Positions 27,173-39,040 of a DNA stretch of 64,000 nucleotides are shown piece after piece. The translations under genes were made by a program, and so were the position numbers. The notes below the pieces were generated by a model. The model was not told the DNA's origin, searched no databases, and saw nothing but the letters and a program-made list of their open reading frames with translations. Origin of the DNA: Salminus brasiliensis (Eukaryota > Chordata > Actinopteri > Characiformes > Bryconidae); NCBI RefSeq assembly GCF_030463535.1, contig NC_132896.1:25357709-25421708 (forward strand), read 5' to 3'. The first letter of the stretch is position 1. The number at the start of each line of letters is the position of its first letter.

Positions 27173-27867
27173 TAGATAATATTTGTTTTATTTAAAAAAA
27201 AATTAAAAAGTGTTTTACACAGGAAGGATTGAAAGAATATATCAGATGTGTATACATATAAACACACTAATAGATGCATACTTATATTACATATATACAC
27301 GAATAGTTAAATTGATAGATATACATATATATAGTAGATACGTATATACACAGACAGACATACAGATAGACAGACATATAGATTAGACATTATTTGTATT
27401 TTGTTGTATAGAATTGTTTTACTGAACATAAAAATACATCCTGCCCAGATAAGGAACCTTTATATTCAAATTTTCACAGAAGCTTAAAGCTTTTGCACAG
27501 TACTGTATATATTGTTGCTGTCACAATATCCCCATTTTTTACACTTTGTATAGTTTTATCATTGTAATTGCATGCTAGCATGCTGCAAAATTATTTGGAA
27601 TGTATTCAAAATTCTTGTTATTTTGTTTGTTGAAGATTGTTTTGGAGTTTTTTTGTCAGTCTGCGCCCAAAGCTTATGTAGATATGGATAAAATGAATAT
27701 TGCACTTTCAATATTGCAATATTACATTTTCATCACCAACAATTACAAAGATAGACAGAAGGCTTTAACACAATTATTCTGTCACTATACATTTTACAGT
27801 GTACTTCAGTATGGCTAGTAATGTTCTCCAAGGGAGCCAAACTAGTTTCATTATCATTTCATTGTCC

Positions 27868-27905
27868 TTTAAGGTAAAGGTAAAGGTGCACGTATTTGTC
27901 ACGGC
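27868..27905 (+). repeat. 5' fragment of the 10.7-kb SINE-like repeat
   Basis: AAGGTAAAGGTGCACGTATT followed by TGTCAC is the same start as the copy at 10675. The match ends after about 35 bases. Confidence 0.7.
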
Positions 27906-28439
27906 TGGCTGCTGGCATTTTACCTTGAGGTCATGCACTGTTAGACAATGGATGCACTGATAACCAGAGAATGGTGAGCTAGCCTAAGTGCTCAAAGAAT
28001 GTTTAACAGAAGTTCAGGAAGCAATATGACACAGAAAATTACATTTTGATAAAAGAGGAAACAACCTCTTGTTGTTTACCATCACTTAAGATGCTATCAG
28101 GTTTACACCATGTAGTGTTTTTCCCAAAACTGCTGCTTCCTTCTATAACATGCTTGTTTAGCGTTGCTTCCCATCATTCATAAGTGACCTATTCGGAAAC
28201 ATTGCATACAAATCATTGACATACAAATATCCAACCCAATTTATTTCCTATTTCCTACTTCCCCCTATCTATATATTATATAATTATATATTAGAAATGG
28301 TTTATAAAATATTATTAAATAATAAATAACAATTGTATACGATACCCTATACACATTCAAACTTTTTTGGAAAGACCACTGTAGATTTTTTCTAGTCTTT
28401 ATCAACTAAATAAATTCATATTAATTGCCATGACCTTAT

Positions 28440-28640
28440 ACATGAACCAAACGACTTAAAGCTAACTATAACCTTTGTCCTAAACCTCCATCTGTCCCTA
28501 AACTTAATCATCATCTGAGACCAAAACCTTATCCAGGCGTTTGTCCTAAACCTGTTTCTAATCCTAATACAAAACCTATACATAACCTTATTCCTGGACT
28601 TACACTTAAACTTGGGTCTTAATCCTAACCTTTGCACAAT
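28440..28640 (-). repeat. Degenerate CCTAAA-like tract
   Basis: Imperfect CCTAAAC / CCTTAT / CCTAAT units, the reverse-complement flavour of the tract at 22200-22370. It is an old telomere-like minisatellite. Confidence 0.65.
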
Positions 28641-29502
28641 GTGACTTAATATCTAAATAAACCTGGCTCTGACGCTAACTTTGAATAGAATAATCCTCAA
28701 ATTCAAACAATATGATTCTCACCACTGGGAATTAGATGTGTTTTAGTTCTAAATTTACATTTATATTGAGTCTTAAATTACTTATTTTGGAGTCATTTTT
28801 AAGTGTCTAGCTCCTATTATTTAGGTTTAAATCTGTCGCTTCAGCACCAGAACAGCTCTGATCAATATTTCAGGAGTGTTCCACCTGGTACTTTTTGAAC
28901 TCCTGCTCAGTTTCCTTTCCTGTTACTGTGTCTTTGTGAGTCATTCTTTCAATGAAGTAACAATGCATTTACTTTAACAAGGCTTTAGGTAACTCCTCCC
29001 ATCTTTTTTAGCCAACAGAAAAAATAAGGCTTCTGGTTTAGGCTACTAGAAAAGAACAAAGGGTGGAATGCTGTTGCTTGTCATTCATGTGAACAGCAGC
29101 ATTACGGAAAAAGGAAATGTGCAGTTTAATGATTGCATAGAAATAAATTAAAAAGTGATAGAAATAAAAAAAGTGATGAAAAGATGAAAAATTGTAGCAC
29201 AGTGCCAGTAGATGGCACTGCTGTATACCCATCTGTTAAACCTCTTTATTGTCTCATGTGAAAGATTCTGCATGTTTCACTTCTTCAGTATCTGGATTAT
29301 GTTTGATTACAAATGTATACTCAAAGAAACCAGGAAATCTTATCACCCTGTCACTGGTTTTCCTCCTGACCGTGCTGACCTTCATGCCTCTATGACTCAG
29401 CTTCAAGGATGATACCAATTCATTTCAAGGAAACTGCACTCTTTTTCACACAGCCCCATAACTTGTGGAATGCAGATACTGGTATGATGATGAATTTACT
29501 GT

Positions 29503-29512
29503 GGAAAGTCCT
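29503..29512. promoter_or_regulatory. NF-kB-like site, oxygenase promoter
   Basis: GGAAAGTCCT; its reverse complement AGGACTTTCC differs at one base from the classical GGGACTTTCC. It sits 25 bases upstream of a good TATA box. Single sites of this length are common by chance. Confidence 0.45.
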
Positions 29513-29536
29513 GATGTGCGTCCTGGTCAGAAAGAG

Positions 29537-29544
29537 TATATAAG
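29537..29544 (+). promoter_or_regulatory. TATA box of oxygenase gene
   Basis: TATATAAG is followed about 70 bases later by a strong donor (CAAGCAG/GTAGGAAG at 29610/29611). The stretch from about 29567 to 29610 reads as a short noncoding first exon that can join the acceptor at 31006/31007. Confidence 0.55.
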
Positions 29545-29566
29545 AGTGAGGCTTTCTCAAGCTGAC

Positions 29567-29610
29567 AGCAAAGAGTCCACCAGGACATCTACAAGTCTAA
29601 CTTCAAGCAG
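29567..29610 (+). other. Putative noncoding first exon of oxygenase gene
   Basis: The start is set 30 bases after the TATA box and is therefore approximate; the end is a consensus donor. The exon contains no ATG. The next exon would begin at 31007, after a CTCCAG acceptor, and carry the start codon at 31171. Confidence 0.5.
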
Positions 29611-29939
29611 GTAGGAAGACTTCCGCTGTCTGAATATTCTGTAGAGGATAATGGTATTGAATATATGGATTTGTACATAAAATATAAATTATACTATATG
29701 TATTAAATGGTCACACAATAACTTTAACATTCAATAGTCAGCCTAAAAAGATGTTAAGTTATTTTGGACTATTTTTATTGGTCCATGCAACAAGAAATGT
29801 AGACAGAATATAAAGATTTCAAAAGTGACAGTGACAAAGTGTACTATTATGCCATATTTATTTATTCAACTTTATTTTGTCCAGAAAACAAACAAAAAAA
29901 AATTATAGTTAATTATTCGTAATAAAAAGGGGCTTAGAA

Positions 29940-30475
29940 GTGGTGTCCACAAACATTTGACATATGGTCTATGGTATATCCAAATGTTGGTGGACACCCC
30001 TTCTAATTAATGCATTCAGATACTTCAACATGCAGCCATTGCTGACACAGATGTGCAAATGCACATACACACACAGCTTGTCTAGTCTTTCAATAGGACC
30101 CTCTTGAGCAGATACACGTGAACCTATTGCCACCATGCCTAATGCCAGGAATGGGCTAGAGAAGTATGAAGCCCCCCAGCATTGAGTGTAACTGTGTTCT
30201 CTGGAATGATTGATGGTCCTCCATCCAATACTTTTGGGCTGAGTTAGGGAATTAGGGATGAGGTGGGATGATGAACAACCAACACCCTGACCTCTCTAAC
30301 ACTCTTTTGGCTGAATTCAATCAAATAATCACAGCAACAATCTTGTAAAAAAGCTCTCTTTGGACAGTAGATAAAATATTACTACAACAAATGCAGGATG
30401 ATTTTTAATACCCTTGAACTTGGATGAAACAATGAATGACCAAGTGTCCCAATACTTTAGTCAAGCTTTTAAAAA
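29940..30475. mobile_element. Mariner-type MITE in oxygenase 5' intron
   Basis: The left part has CCAAATGTTGGTGGACACCCC and the right end has AAGTGTCCCAATACTTTAG. These are degenerate inverted ends of the same style as the 527-857 element. There is no transposase frame. Confidence 0.6.
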
Positions 30476-30918
30476 CACTTTTAAGATCATTGCATTTATT
30501 TACTTTGCAAGGAAAATCACAGAAATATGCTGAAATGTCTAACTGTGCACTCACTGTGTTAACAGTGATGCACTGTGCTGTGGCACCTGCCTGCCATTAC
30601 TAACAGGTGTATTGCAGTATGATATTTTTGGGAACAATTTGTTTTTCTCGTTTAACATGTCGCTATAGCGGAGTTTACGAGGTCTCATAAGGGAGTTGGT
30701 CTCCAACCCATTTGCGCAATTGTACGTTTTATCCATTGAGCTGCTCATGCAGCAGCACTTCTGGCTATGATGGAACTCTCAGCTGCTCCATAAACAACCA
30801 AGAATAAATTTGTTTTTGAATGAGCAAAAAAGTAGAGAGGGTGGGGAGAAAGGAGAGGTTTTTTATAGGAGGAAATACCTCTGTCAGGATGTCTCTTAAA
30901 TGCTTGTACTCACAGCCC

Positions 30919-30965
30919 CTCCCTCCCTCCCTCTCTTTCTCTCTCTTTCTCTCTCTTTCTCTCTC

Positions 30966-31003
<38 letters not shown>
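30919..31003. repeat. CT-rich microsatellite serving as polypyrimidine tract
   Basis: Runs of CCCTC, then CTCTTTCT units, then pure (CT)n end in CTCCAG at 31006. It forms an unusually long pyrimidine tract before the inferred acceptor of oxygenase exon 2. Confidence 0.85.
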
Positions 31004-31005
<2 letters not shown>

Positions 31006-31170
31006 GAGGCCTACGCTGCATAAAAACAGTCCTTGTCGAGTTGACACAGTGAACATCTAGAGCTCAGGCCCCTCAGGAAGAGAAAGCTCAATATACAACG
31101 TAGACGAGAGCGTCCACAGCACTGTCACAGTCACCAGAACCCTTGAAGAAGTTCTCCAGGATCTCCAGAC

Positions 31171-33640
31171 ATGAGCACAAAGGTGACAGAGGTTCAGGCA
31201 CTGTACGAGCAGCAGGGCTATCTGACCAGCATTCCCATACTCAATGCAGAGGAGCTACAGCAGGCAAGAGATGCCTTTGCCCAGCTGGAGAAGAAGTTTG
31301 GTAAGTTCTAAAGAAGCTTGGATGATAAAACACTCTCACTAAGAATATTGCACTGAAAATCAAAGGCAATCAAAAATGTACTTTTGGTTCCCTGGTTCTT
31401 TGACTTTTAAGTTCTTCTCTGTGATGGAGAAATGGCTGTATATGGTTTCTTTAAACAATGGTTCCATTATTATTACAGGTCAGAAATGATTTGCTATGAG
31501 TGCAGTTAATACTCTTACTACATTGTACTGGAGGTCATTTCTGTTGGTCTATTAATTACAGTTAGGTATATGCTTGTTCTGCTGCAGGTGAGGACTACAC
31601 TTCCTACAGCCTCCACAATATTCATATGGAATATGACTGGGTCATGGCACTGGCGAAACACCCCAGAGTTCTGGAAATGATCACAGCGGTCCTGGGCCCT
31701 GATGTGATCATGCTAGACTCCCGCTTCATCTGCAAATATTCAGTGTCCAGAGAAAGCGTTGCCAAGACTGAAGAAAGCAATGGCATCATTCCTTTCCATC
31801 AAGAGAGTGAGGCTGAGAAGGAAGTGTCTGAGCAGAAGAGTGATTCTGGGCTTCCATATGTGGCCTGGCATCAGGACATGAAGTAAGTCAAAAGTGAAAA
31901 TAGAACTGCAGAAGAAATACATTATAAAAAATGAGATTTTAGCAAATGAAATTATCTGCAGCCCAGTTTAAATTCTAAAGACTGTTTTAAGATTACTTAA
32001 ACCTGTTTTTTGAAATGAGCAACACATGCTGCAAGAAACTCCATTTCAGTGGATAAAATGACTTTAAACATTCTTACAAACATCTCATGAATGAAAAATA
32101 CTAGATATTTAGACTACATTCATCATCAGCATCCTCTATTACATTGGTCTCCAACCCTCCTGAACCCTTCTTTCTGTAGGTTCCTCCAGTCCAAATCTAA
32201 AACACTTTATTTAGCTAAACAAGCACTTCTGAAGAGATCGATTAGGGCTGTATCTAAAGTTGTAGCTAAAGGAAGGTAGATATGCAGAGTTGTGGATCAT
32301 ACGATCTTAATGCCTTTGATTTGTTAGAATCATGATCTACATCAGTACATACTGCAGATCTGGAGGCCATGTTCTAAATACTTGTCTTTTGTCTTTGCTC
32401 ATAGGTATTGGGGACTTGATGGCGGGCCAGTTGTTTCTGTTTGGCTTGCCTTGGATGACTCTCTGGAGGACAACGGTGCCTTACAAGTCATTCCAGGTAC
32501 AAATCGTTCAGACACATTTGTACATACTTTCTGTTCTGCTCAGTCAAGCACTCTTCATGTAGTCTGCACAAGTTCTCACACCATGGCAGCCTAGATTGCC
32601 CGACGCCAAGTCAATAAGGAAGTTGTGCTTTAATGATATTTTTCCAGCTTCTGTATGTTCTAAATATAACAGCTTCTTTCAGTCTGTCCAAACTAAAGTG
32701 TGCAGATCTTTCCTGGCTAAATAGTACTCTGGAATCTGGGTTACGTATTAGGTTTAATTATAAGCTTTGTTACTTTTCCAACAGGAACTCACCACTCTGG
32801 CCTTTTGCCCCACCATCAAGCTAAACGTGCCGGCAACATGCTGACTGTCAATCAGGAGATCCCGGAGGAGCTGGTGCAGGAAGAAAACGCTGTGCTCTGC
32901 CCCCTACTGGCTGGGCAGATGTCTGTAAGTCTGCACATGCACCGTTTTAATTTTTAATTTTTTTTTGTGATGATGTATAGTATGTCTGAAATGACATAGC
33001 ATATTAAACATATACATTTGTATAGAGGTTTGCCAGCCCTGGTTAAATAACTACATATCCTCTGGAGAACACACTTCTACAAATTATAATGCACAATGAC
33101 TAACTAGCTAATTTAACATATTGCAGAAATAAACAAAAAATCTAAAAATCCTAAATTGTGGTATATACAAAGGATAATTAAGTATTGCTGTTGTTATTAA
33201 TTAGCTTATGTTAAATTAGATGGAAAGTAAATAGAAATTGTGCCAATATTATTAAAAAGTATGCATGTTCAATGTTCAAGCTTTCAGTATCAGTGTACTC
33301 ATGATATTGTTTCGTGTAGATCCATGATGGACTCTTGGTCCATGCTAGTGATCCCAACACATCACAGAGGAGGCGCTGTGGCTTCGTGATCCGCTACATC
33401 CCTACTGCAGCTTATCCAATTCAGGTAAAATTCCAACACTGCCTTTTTCAGTCTGGATTGATAATATATGTTTATGGTTTGGAAAGAAATATGATTTTTC
33501 TTACAGAACTTACAGAACTGAAAAAAAATTCTTTGTGTTTGTCACAGGATCCTGAACGTCCCAGGCATTTCCCTGCCACAACACTGGTTAGCGGGTTTGA
33601 CAAGTACAATCACTTCGCTAGCCAAAAACCTGAAATGTGA
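31171..33640 (+). CDS. Phytanoyl-CoA dioxygenase (PhyH) family oxygenase
   Basis: Six coding exons: 31171-31300, 31588-31882, 32405-32496, 32785-32924, 33320-33424 and 33548-33640, giving 284 residues with all phases closing. The start MSTKVTEVQALYEQQGYL has the F/Y-x-GYL opening typical of PhyH proteins. The iron-binding facial triad is visible: HQD at 138-140 in WHQDMKYWGLDGG, then His227 in LLVHASDPN; Arg238 in SQRRRCGF is the likely 2-oxoglutarate-binding arginine. The Asp of HxD is present, so it should be a hydroxylase rather than a halogenase. The block VWLALDDS..DNGALQVIPG (about 155-173) is closest, from memory, to bacterial PhyH/SyrB2-like enzymes rather than to peroxisomal PHYH. 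Residues about 95-132 form an acidic insertion. No C-terminal peroxisomal SKL-like signal is seen (ends KPEM), so it is probably cytosolic. Substrate unknown. Confidence 0.88.
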
Positions 33641-33926
33641 TTTCAATACATGGACATGTTATATCACTGTAGTCCACACATGTTTAAAATAATTGATATA
33701 TTTTAAAGGATTATTATTCTAAAGGATTATAATATTTTTAATGGTTATTGATTTCAGCTGTTACAGAAGAGATCACAGTTAATTAAAGAAATGTGAATCA
33801 TTTAATTCAATAATTCATTTAGGCCTCTGTCAATTCTACTGTGTCTACTATGCCTTTATATAACATTTATGTCTTTTAAGTTATGCTTGCTGCAGTTTGT
33901 TACCTTCCTTGACTTGAAACTCAAAT

Positions 33927-33932
33927 AATAAA
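33927..33932 (+). terminator. Polyadenylation signal of oxygenase gene
   Basis: AATAAA occurs 287 bases downstream of the stop codon in an AT-rich 3' UTR. Confidence 0.7.
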
Positions 33933-34606
33933 TTATTTATCATGAACATTTTTGATTTGACTTCTTTTTTAATTATGTTCAAATTACAAAGACCAAATTA
34001 TGCATGAAAGACATGGCAAACAGAAAACAATAAAGACAACCCTGGATGGAATTCACTGCAAGTCCAATTCAAAAGAATGTTCAATCCATGACATATTATG
34101 AAGACTTTAGTGTGTAATAAACCTTTATGTGTTAAGGGGTTAAGGTAGAAGCGAGTTGTCTTGAACAATATCACTATGGTTCCACTTCAAGGTTGACCAA
34201 TATTAAACCAGTTATGTAAACAGACAATTCAGGATTGTAGCATGGCCAAGTACTTTCAAGAGCTTTCACATTCACATTTCATATTTAAGCACTTGCATTT
34301 TATGCATTTGCAATTTAAATCTTTCTTAGACAGTTTTACATATCAATGATTTGTTCATTAACCTCTTATGTTCTTTGACTTTTATTACCAAAGATTACTA
34401 ATTGGTAACTACATGCAATGCAAACTTCCAAGGTTATAACAGTAGGGAACAAAATGAGTTTAATAATTCAATGTCAAAATACATATTAAACACATTAAAC
34501 ACATGCCTCTTCTGTAATGATGTTGAATATGATCTTTAACTCTTGTCCTAAAAAAAATGACCGGCCTTCACTAAACCCCTTTAAATAAAGCAGCTAAAAT
34601 TAATTT

Positions 34607-34682
34607 TGAACACTGACATGGTGGTGGCATGTTAGTGTGTGTTGCGCTGGTACAAGTGGATCAGAAACAGCAGTGCTTGTTT
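34607..34682. repeat. Interspersed repeat, family X fragment
   Basis: GAACACTGACATGGTGGTGG and TGGATCAGAAACAGCAGTGC match the 3' portion of the family also seen at 21345-21575. Confidence 0.6.
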
Positions 34683-35297
34683 TAGAACTGCCAGGTCAAA
34701 AATGACCCTAAGACAATCTTTGTATCCTGGTGATGTACAGCTATCAAATTTCAAGCTAAAAAATAAGATAATTTGGGGTTTCTCTGCTGTTAAACATGGT
34801 GGCGGGTCATGTTTAACCATTATGAGTAAACACATTTCTACTATTACTAAAGAACTAAAAAAATTAAACAAACAGAAACAGAACTAAGTGAGGTGTGAAA
34901 TGGTGCCACTACATTGTATTTGATTGCTTTCTGTTTCCACACCCAACCACCACCCCGTCCATTTCCTGCCTGGAACTCAACATTTCACAGTCCTAGCTAC
35001 ACTTGTCAAAGGAAGGTTTGGCCTTCTAGCTCACAGCAGAAGCCGTCTAAAATCAGCTATCAGAGTTCCCTCTCTCTTACGGTCTCCCCCTACATCATCA
35101 TACACTGACAACAGGGTCCTAATTCACAATTTTGTAATTATTTTTAGCTTAGGTCTGGTTGTAGACGCAAATGATAGATGAGCTGGAGTAAAGAAAATTT
35201 CAAAAACCAGTTTTCAAAAACCAAACATAGTCAAATGCAAATTATGTTATGGAGAAGAAATAAAATATAAGTATACAGAGTTATGACACAAACGTGA

Positions 35298-35303
35298 TTT
35301 TAT
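35298..35303 (-). terminator. Polyadenylation signal of ES1-like gene
   Basis: TTTATT on the plus strand gives AATAAA on the minus strand, 194 bases downstream of the es1 stop codon. Confidence 0.6.
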
Positions 35304-35496
35304 TAAGAAGTATTATCACATAAAAACATTCACACAGATGGTCAAAATGTAAGAATACCATGATGTATTTTTCGCTTGTGTGAAAAACACAAATAAATAC
35401 CATCTTCACAATCAGAAAAAAGCACACTACACAATTAAAGGACACTTCAAACGATATGCTTCAACAAACAATACAAAGATCAGCTCAGAGGTCAAA

Positions 35497-37750
35497 TCAA
35501 GCAAGTTTGAGAACTTCTATGACCATCACCCCCAGTCCATCATAGATCTCATGTACGGGAGCATTGCACATAAAAGCACTAGTAGTGACCAGTTTATTCT
35601 TTTTATCCACATGCACTTCTCCTACATTCTTATTGACATGCTTACAACCCAGCTCCACCATGGACTTGGCTACTCCAGCGTATGGCCACCTACAAAGACA
35701 ACAGGAGAGAGAGAGATCAGTACTGCAGATGAACCAGTGTGGAAAAATGCTTGCATGTTCCCAAGAGACCTGATGCCACAGTGAATGGACACTATGGATG
35801 TAATGCAATATCACTGTCAATATCTGTTTAGGGCCCAGGGTTTTAAACCAGACGCAGGCATGGCATAGGCCAATTAAGTTTATGTTGACAATTTAATGGG
35901 TACTTTCCACAGAATTCAACAGAAAGACATGGACAATAAACATTTAAGATATTTATATATTTATTTATTTAGACTCCAGCTGATCTGTGTGTATTCAGTG
36001 TGATGCAGTAGCTTGGCTACATTAAGAGGGTAACGTTTTAAAATGTAAATATACTTTGCCAGTATATTTACTGGGGCCATGAGCTACAGATCAGGGAAAA
36101 TGATTTATAAATTACTTTCTTATTCATTTTTTTGTAATGTAATTTAATAATAATTAAAGATTTAACTATTTTATTTTCACTATTTAAAGTTTTTAGCCTC
36201 TGCAGTCCCCTCTGGTTCCACTCTACTATGGGCGCAGATGTTGTGCCTTAGCAACAGAGCACAAAGCTAAGTTGCAATATGCAAACCACTCAACCTATGT
36301 TATCACCGTTGCTGACAACACCCTTCTCATGCTACACAGAATAAATATGTTGAGTATGAGATATGAGAAGGAGACTGTGCGAACACAGTTGCAAGTCAAA
36401 TAGGTTGTTGCTATTATCCCACGTAATGATATTAGATATTAGGTGTGAGAAACTCAGAGTAATACACTTTTTGAGCTTTGAGCTAACAGTGGTGAATAAT
36501 CATTTTCCCACACTTGGTTTAACAGCACTCTGCATATACACACAAGCTGATTTTGGATATCTGTATGCTCTGATAAGCACATCTGCATCTTACCGGCCTT
36601 TGCTTTATTTCTAAAAAGTTGCACTCTCTCTATTTCTCTGTGTTTACTGATACTAGAAGAAAGATAAGGCGTTTTGTAAAGGTGTATGTGCAACGTTATT
36701 GTGATAATGTTCACAGGCTGCATTTGGATCAAAGGGAAGCTAAGGTACACTAAGGTAAGGGCCACTGTTGGACTACGGGTGGCAAAGCTGATGGCCAACT
36801 GGTGCAGTGACTTTTTGTTCATTGTCTTCTGATTGGCCTGCTGACAGTTAAGCATAAGCATAGTTCATCAGTTCTTTGAGAACTCTTTGAGAATGAGATG
36901 AATGAATAGGACATTCTCAAACCATTAAAGGACCATTCAAGCAGTGGAAATTACACCCTGATACTCACTTCTCACACTCGCAGTCGTGGCCTACAGTGAG
37001 TTCACAGCCAGGGATAGCCTTGGCTGCGAGCACTGGGGCAATGCAGCACATGGCAATAGGCTTGCCAGCCTGACTGAAACTTTTGATGACCTTCTCCACC
37101 TGTGGTTTTACTGAGTACTCTTTCCCCTTGGTGGCCCAGTCGCTCAGGTTCTTTGCTGCTCCAAACCCTCCTGCACAGAACAGTTAAAAGCCATGTTTAT
37201 TCGAAACTTTGCATGACATGAAGACTCATGGGCTGGATTTCCTGACACCAAATTGGGTTTGGTTCTATAATAAAGGCTGAATAATGGCTGTTTTTTTAAC
37301 GAACCTGGAATGATGAGAGCATCAAAGTCAGCTACATTCAGCTTGGCCAGGTCAGTGATCTCTCCACGAGCGATGCGGGCACTTTCCTGCATCACGTTGC
37401 GCTTTTCTGTTGAAGGTTTTCCCTCACAGTGGTTCACCACGTGCATCATCTCAGCATTGGGGGCAAACATCTGGACCTGCAGAGGAACGTGGTCCAATAA
37501 AATGAGAACTCCACCAGATTCTTAGCACCATTTACTCGTTAAAGGAGAGTGGCATGGAAACTCAGGGTCAGAGTTGTTCTTAGTGGTGGTTATAGGAGCC
37601 AGATAAAAGCTACCTCACAAAAAGCTTATTTCATGAGATGGTTACAAATTTGTTGATGTTTGAGACCTTCTTTTAAAATGGTTGTGGCCTAAAATGCATG
37701 TTTAAGACCTTTAAGCAGGGTAATGTAAGCTAACTTAATATATACTTTAC

Positions 37751-37808
<58 letters not shown>

Positions 37809-38267
37809 CAACTATTTTTATAATGATCAACATTACATATAAAAGCTCAGAAGACATGTGAAGTAGTTTTAATTAGCAATCCAAATATCCATATTTTCAT
37901 AGTAAACATGACAAAATCTGCTTCCAAACATGCCAAAGATTTAATTATGCAAAAATGTAGAAAAATGAATAGCATTCCCCTTGAAATGAATGTATATTTT
38001 TTAAGTAATTTTGGTTTGCATGCACGCGCAGTGTAATAAGAAACTGGTAGGCTTGGCATTCTTCATTTCAAAGGAACCAAGGTATCTTGCCAAGAGAGAC
38101 AACTGATACCCTACATTTGAAAACGTGACACATTTTGTGTGTGTGTGAGTTTGTTTTACCTTGGCACCAGCCCGACTAAGGTGTACCAGTATGGCAGAAG
38201 CCTCGTGGATCTCAGTCCCATCGTAGACTCCACAGCCAGCAAGGATGACAGCCACACGTTTTGCCAT
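35497..38267 (-). CDS. es1: ES1/GATD3-like (DJ-1/PfpI superfamily) protein
   Basis: Four coding exons on the minus strand: 38267-38160, 37476-37305, 37170-36969 and 35689-35497, giving 224 residues. The start [36 protein letters not shown] (residues about 66-81), [17 protein letters not shown] (94-110), [14 protein letters not shown] (133-146) and [15 protein letters not shown] are all hallmarks of the ES1/C21orf33/GATD3 family, related to bacterial ElbB. Cys135/Cys136 sit at the nucleophile-elbow position of the class-I amidotransferase fold. Known ES1/GATD3 proteins are mitochondrial and carry a presequence; this one starts directly on the first beta strand, so it is probably cytosolic. A noncoding first exon (38930-38873) is inferred upstream. 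It is convergent with the oxygenase gene and divergent from gene A. Its catalytic activity is unsettled; glyoxalase-like or deglycase-like roles have been discussed for relatives. Confidence 0.9.
37754..37806. repeat. (TA)n microsatellite
   Basis: A pure TA run of about 50 bases in the first coding intron of es1. Confidence 0.95.
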
Positions 38268-38872
38268 TGTACCTTAGAAACACACCCCAACAGCATGATC
38301 AGCAAGCCAAGAAAAAACATGCAAGCAGCTTCACCGAGTCATTCAAGAAGCAGGTAAATGTATTTGGATGCTAATATCTACCTGGTTGATGGCACCATGC
38401 AAAAAGTCTGTAATACTATTGCATTTCATTTTGCTTATCTGCTTTATACACCGCTGAGACAAAGCCAGAAGTGAGATAGGTGGCAAAAGTAAACAACAGG
38501 TGCCAATGACACAGCATTTTACACGATTAAATATTCAAACAGAACCACCAGTCTCCAGGGAGCTCTTTCCAGGAAACGAGTAAACACTTCTGTCTCCAGG
38601 AAGTTCATGTAAAAACGGTTCAACAGAGCACACTAAGCATGCAGATGGCCAAGAACAGCCACAGGAAATCATCACACTCTTTCATCACAGTGTACACACA
38701 TAAACATGGCTCTCCAAATGGCTCTCCCTGACACATGTTGGCGTCTAGCACTAGTAAACAGAATACACTGACTATAAATGAGTCTATAATAGTCAACAAA
38801 ACAGACTAGGCTTGGTTCTTCTTTTCTCAGAACCACAGTTTGAGTTCAGGTAGCTGGAAAAATAGCACTCAC

Positions 38873-38930
38873 CTTGAAAGGAGTAAGGAGATGAGCAAGG
38901 AGCACTGAGGAGTACTGAAGCCTTGAAAGT
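38873..38930 (-). other. Inferred noncoding first exon of ES1-like gene
   Basis: On the minus strand a consensus donor TTTCAAG/GTGAGTG falls at 38873/38872, about 80 bases after the TATA box. The exon contains no ATG. The coding exon would be reached through an acceptor just before 38267 (TTTCTAAG near 38273). The 5' end is approximate. Confidence 0.5.
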
Positions 38931-38954
38931 GTCTCTTCACAAAGACTGGCAGTT

Positions 38955-38962
38955 CTTTTATA
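38955..38962 (-). promoter_or_regulatory. TATA box of ES1-like gene
   Basis: The plus-strand CTTTTATA gives TATAAAAG on the minus strand, positioned correctly for the inferred noncoding exon ending at 38873. Confidence 0.6.
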
Positions 38963-39030
38963 CTCCCTCAAGTTGTAGTTCCTCCCACAAAGGCGAGTTG
39001 GACCAGTGTAGACACACCCTTTTTGGACAA

Positions 39031-39040
39031 GGGACTTTCA
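39031..39040 (+). promoter_or_regulatory. NF-kB-like site upstream of ES1-like gene
   Basis: GGGACTTTCA matches the classical GGGACTTTCC at nine of ten bases. It lies about 70 bases upstream of the es1 TATA box, in the divergent es1/gene A spacer. Confidence 0.45.

Larger units (their letters stand above)
27173..29500. other. Intergenic, TNIP to oxygenase gene
   Basis: AT-rich with no supported gene. It includes the SINE fragment at 27868 and a degenerate CCTAAA-like tract at 28440-28640. Confidence 0.6.

Noticed and set aside
27058-27300. Asn-rich minus-strand frame
   Set aside because: It is the translation of the TTA/GTT compound microsatellite in the 3' flank of the TNIP-like gene.
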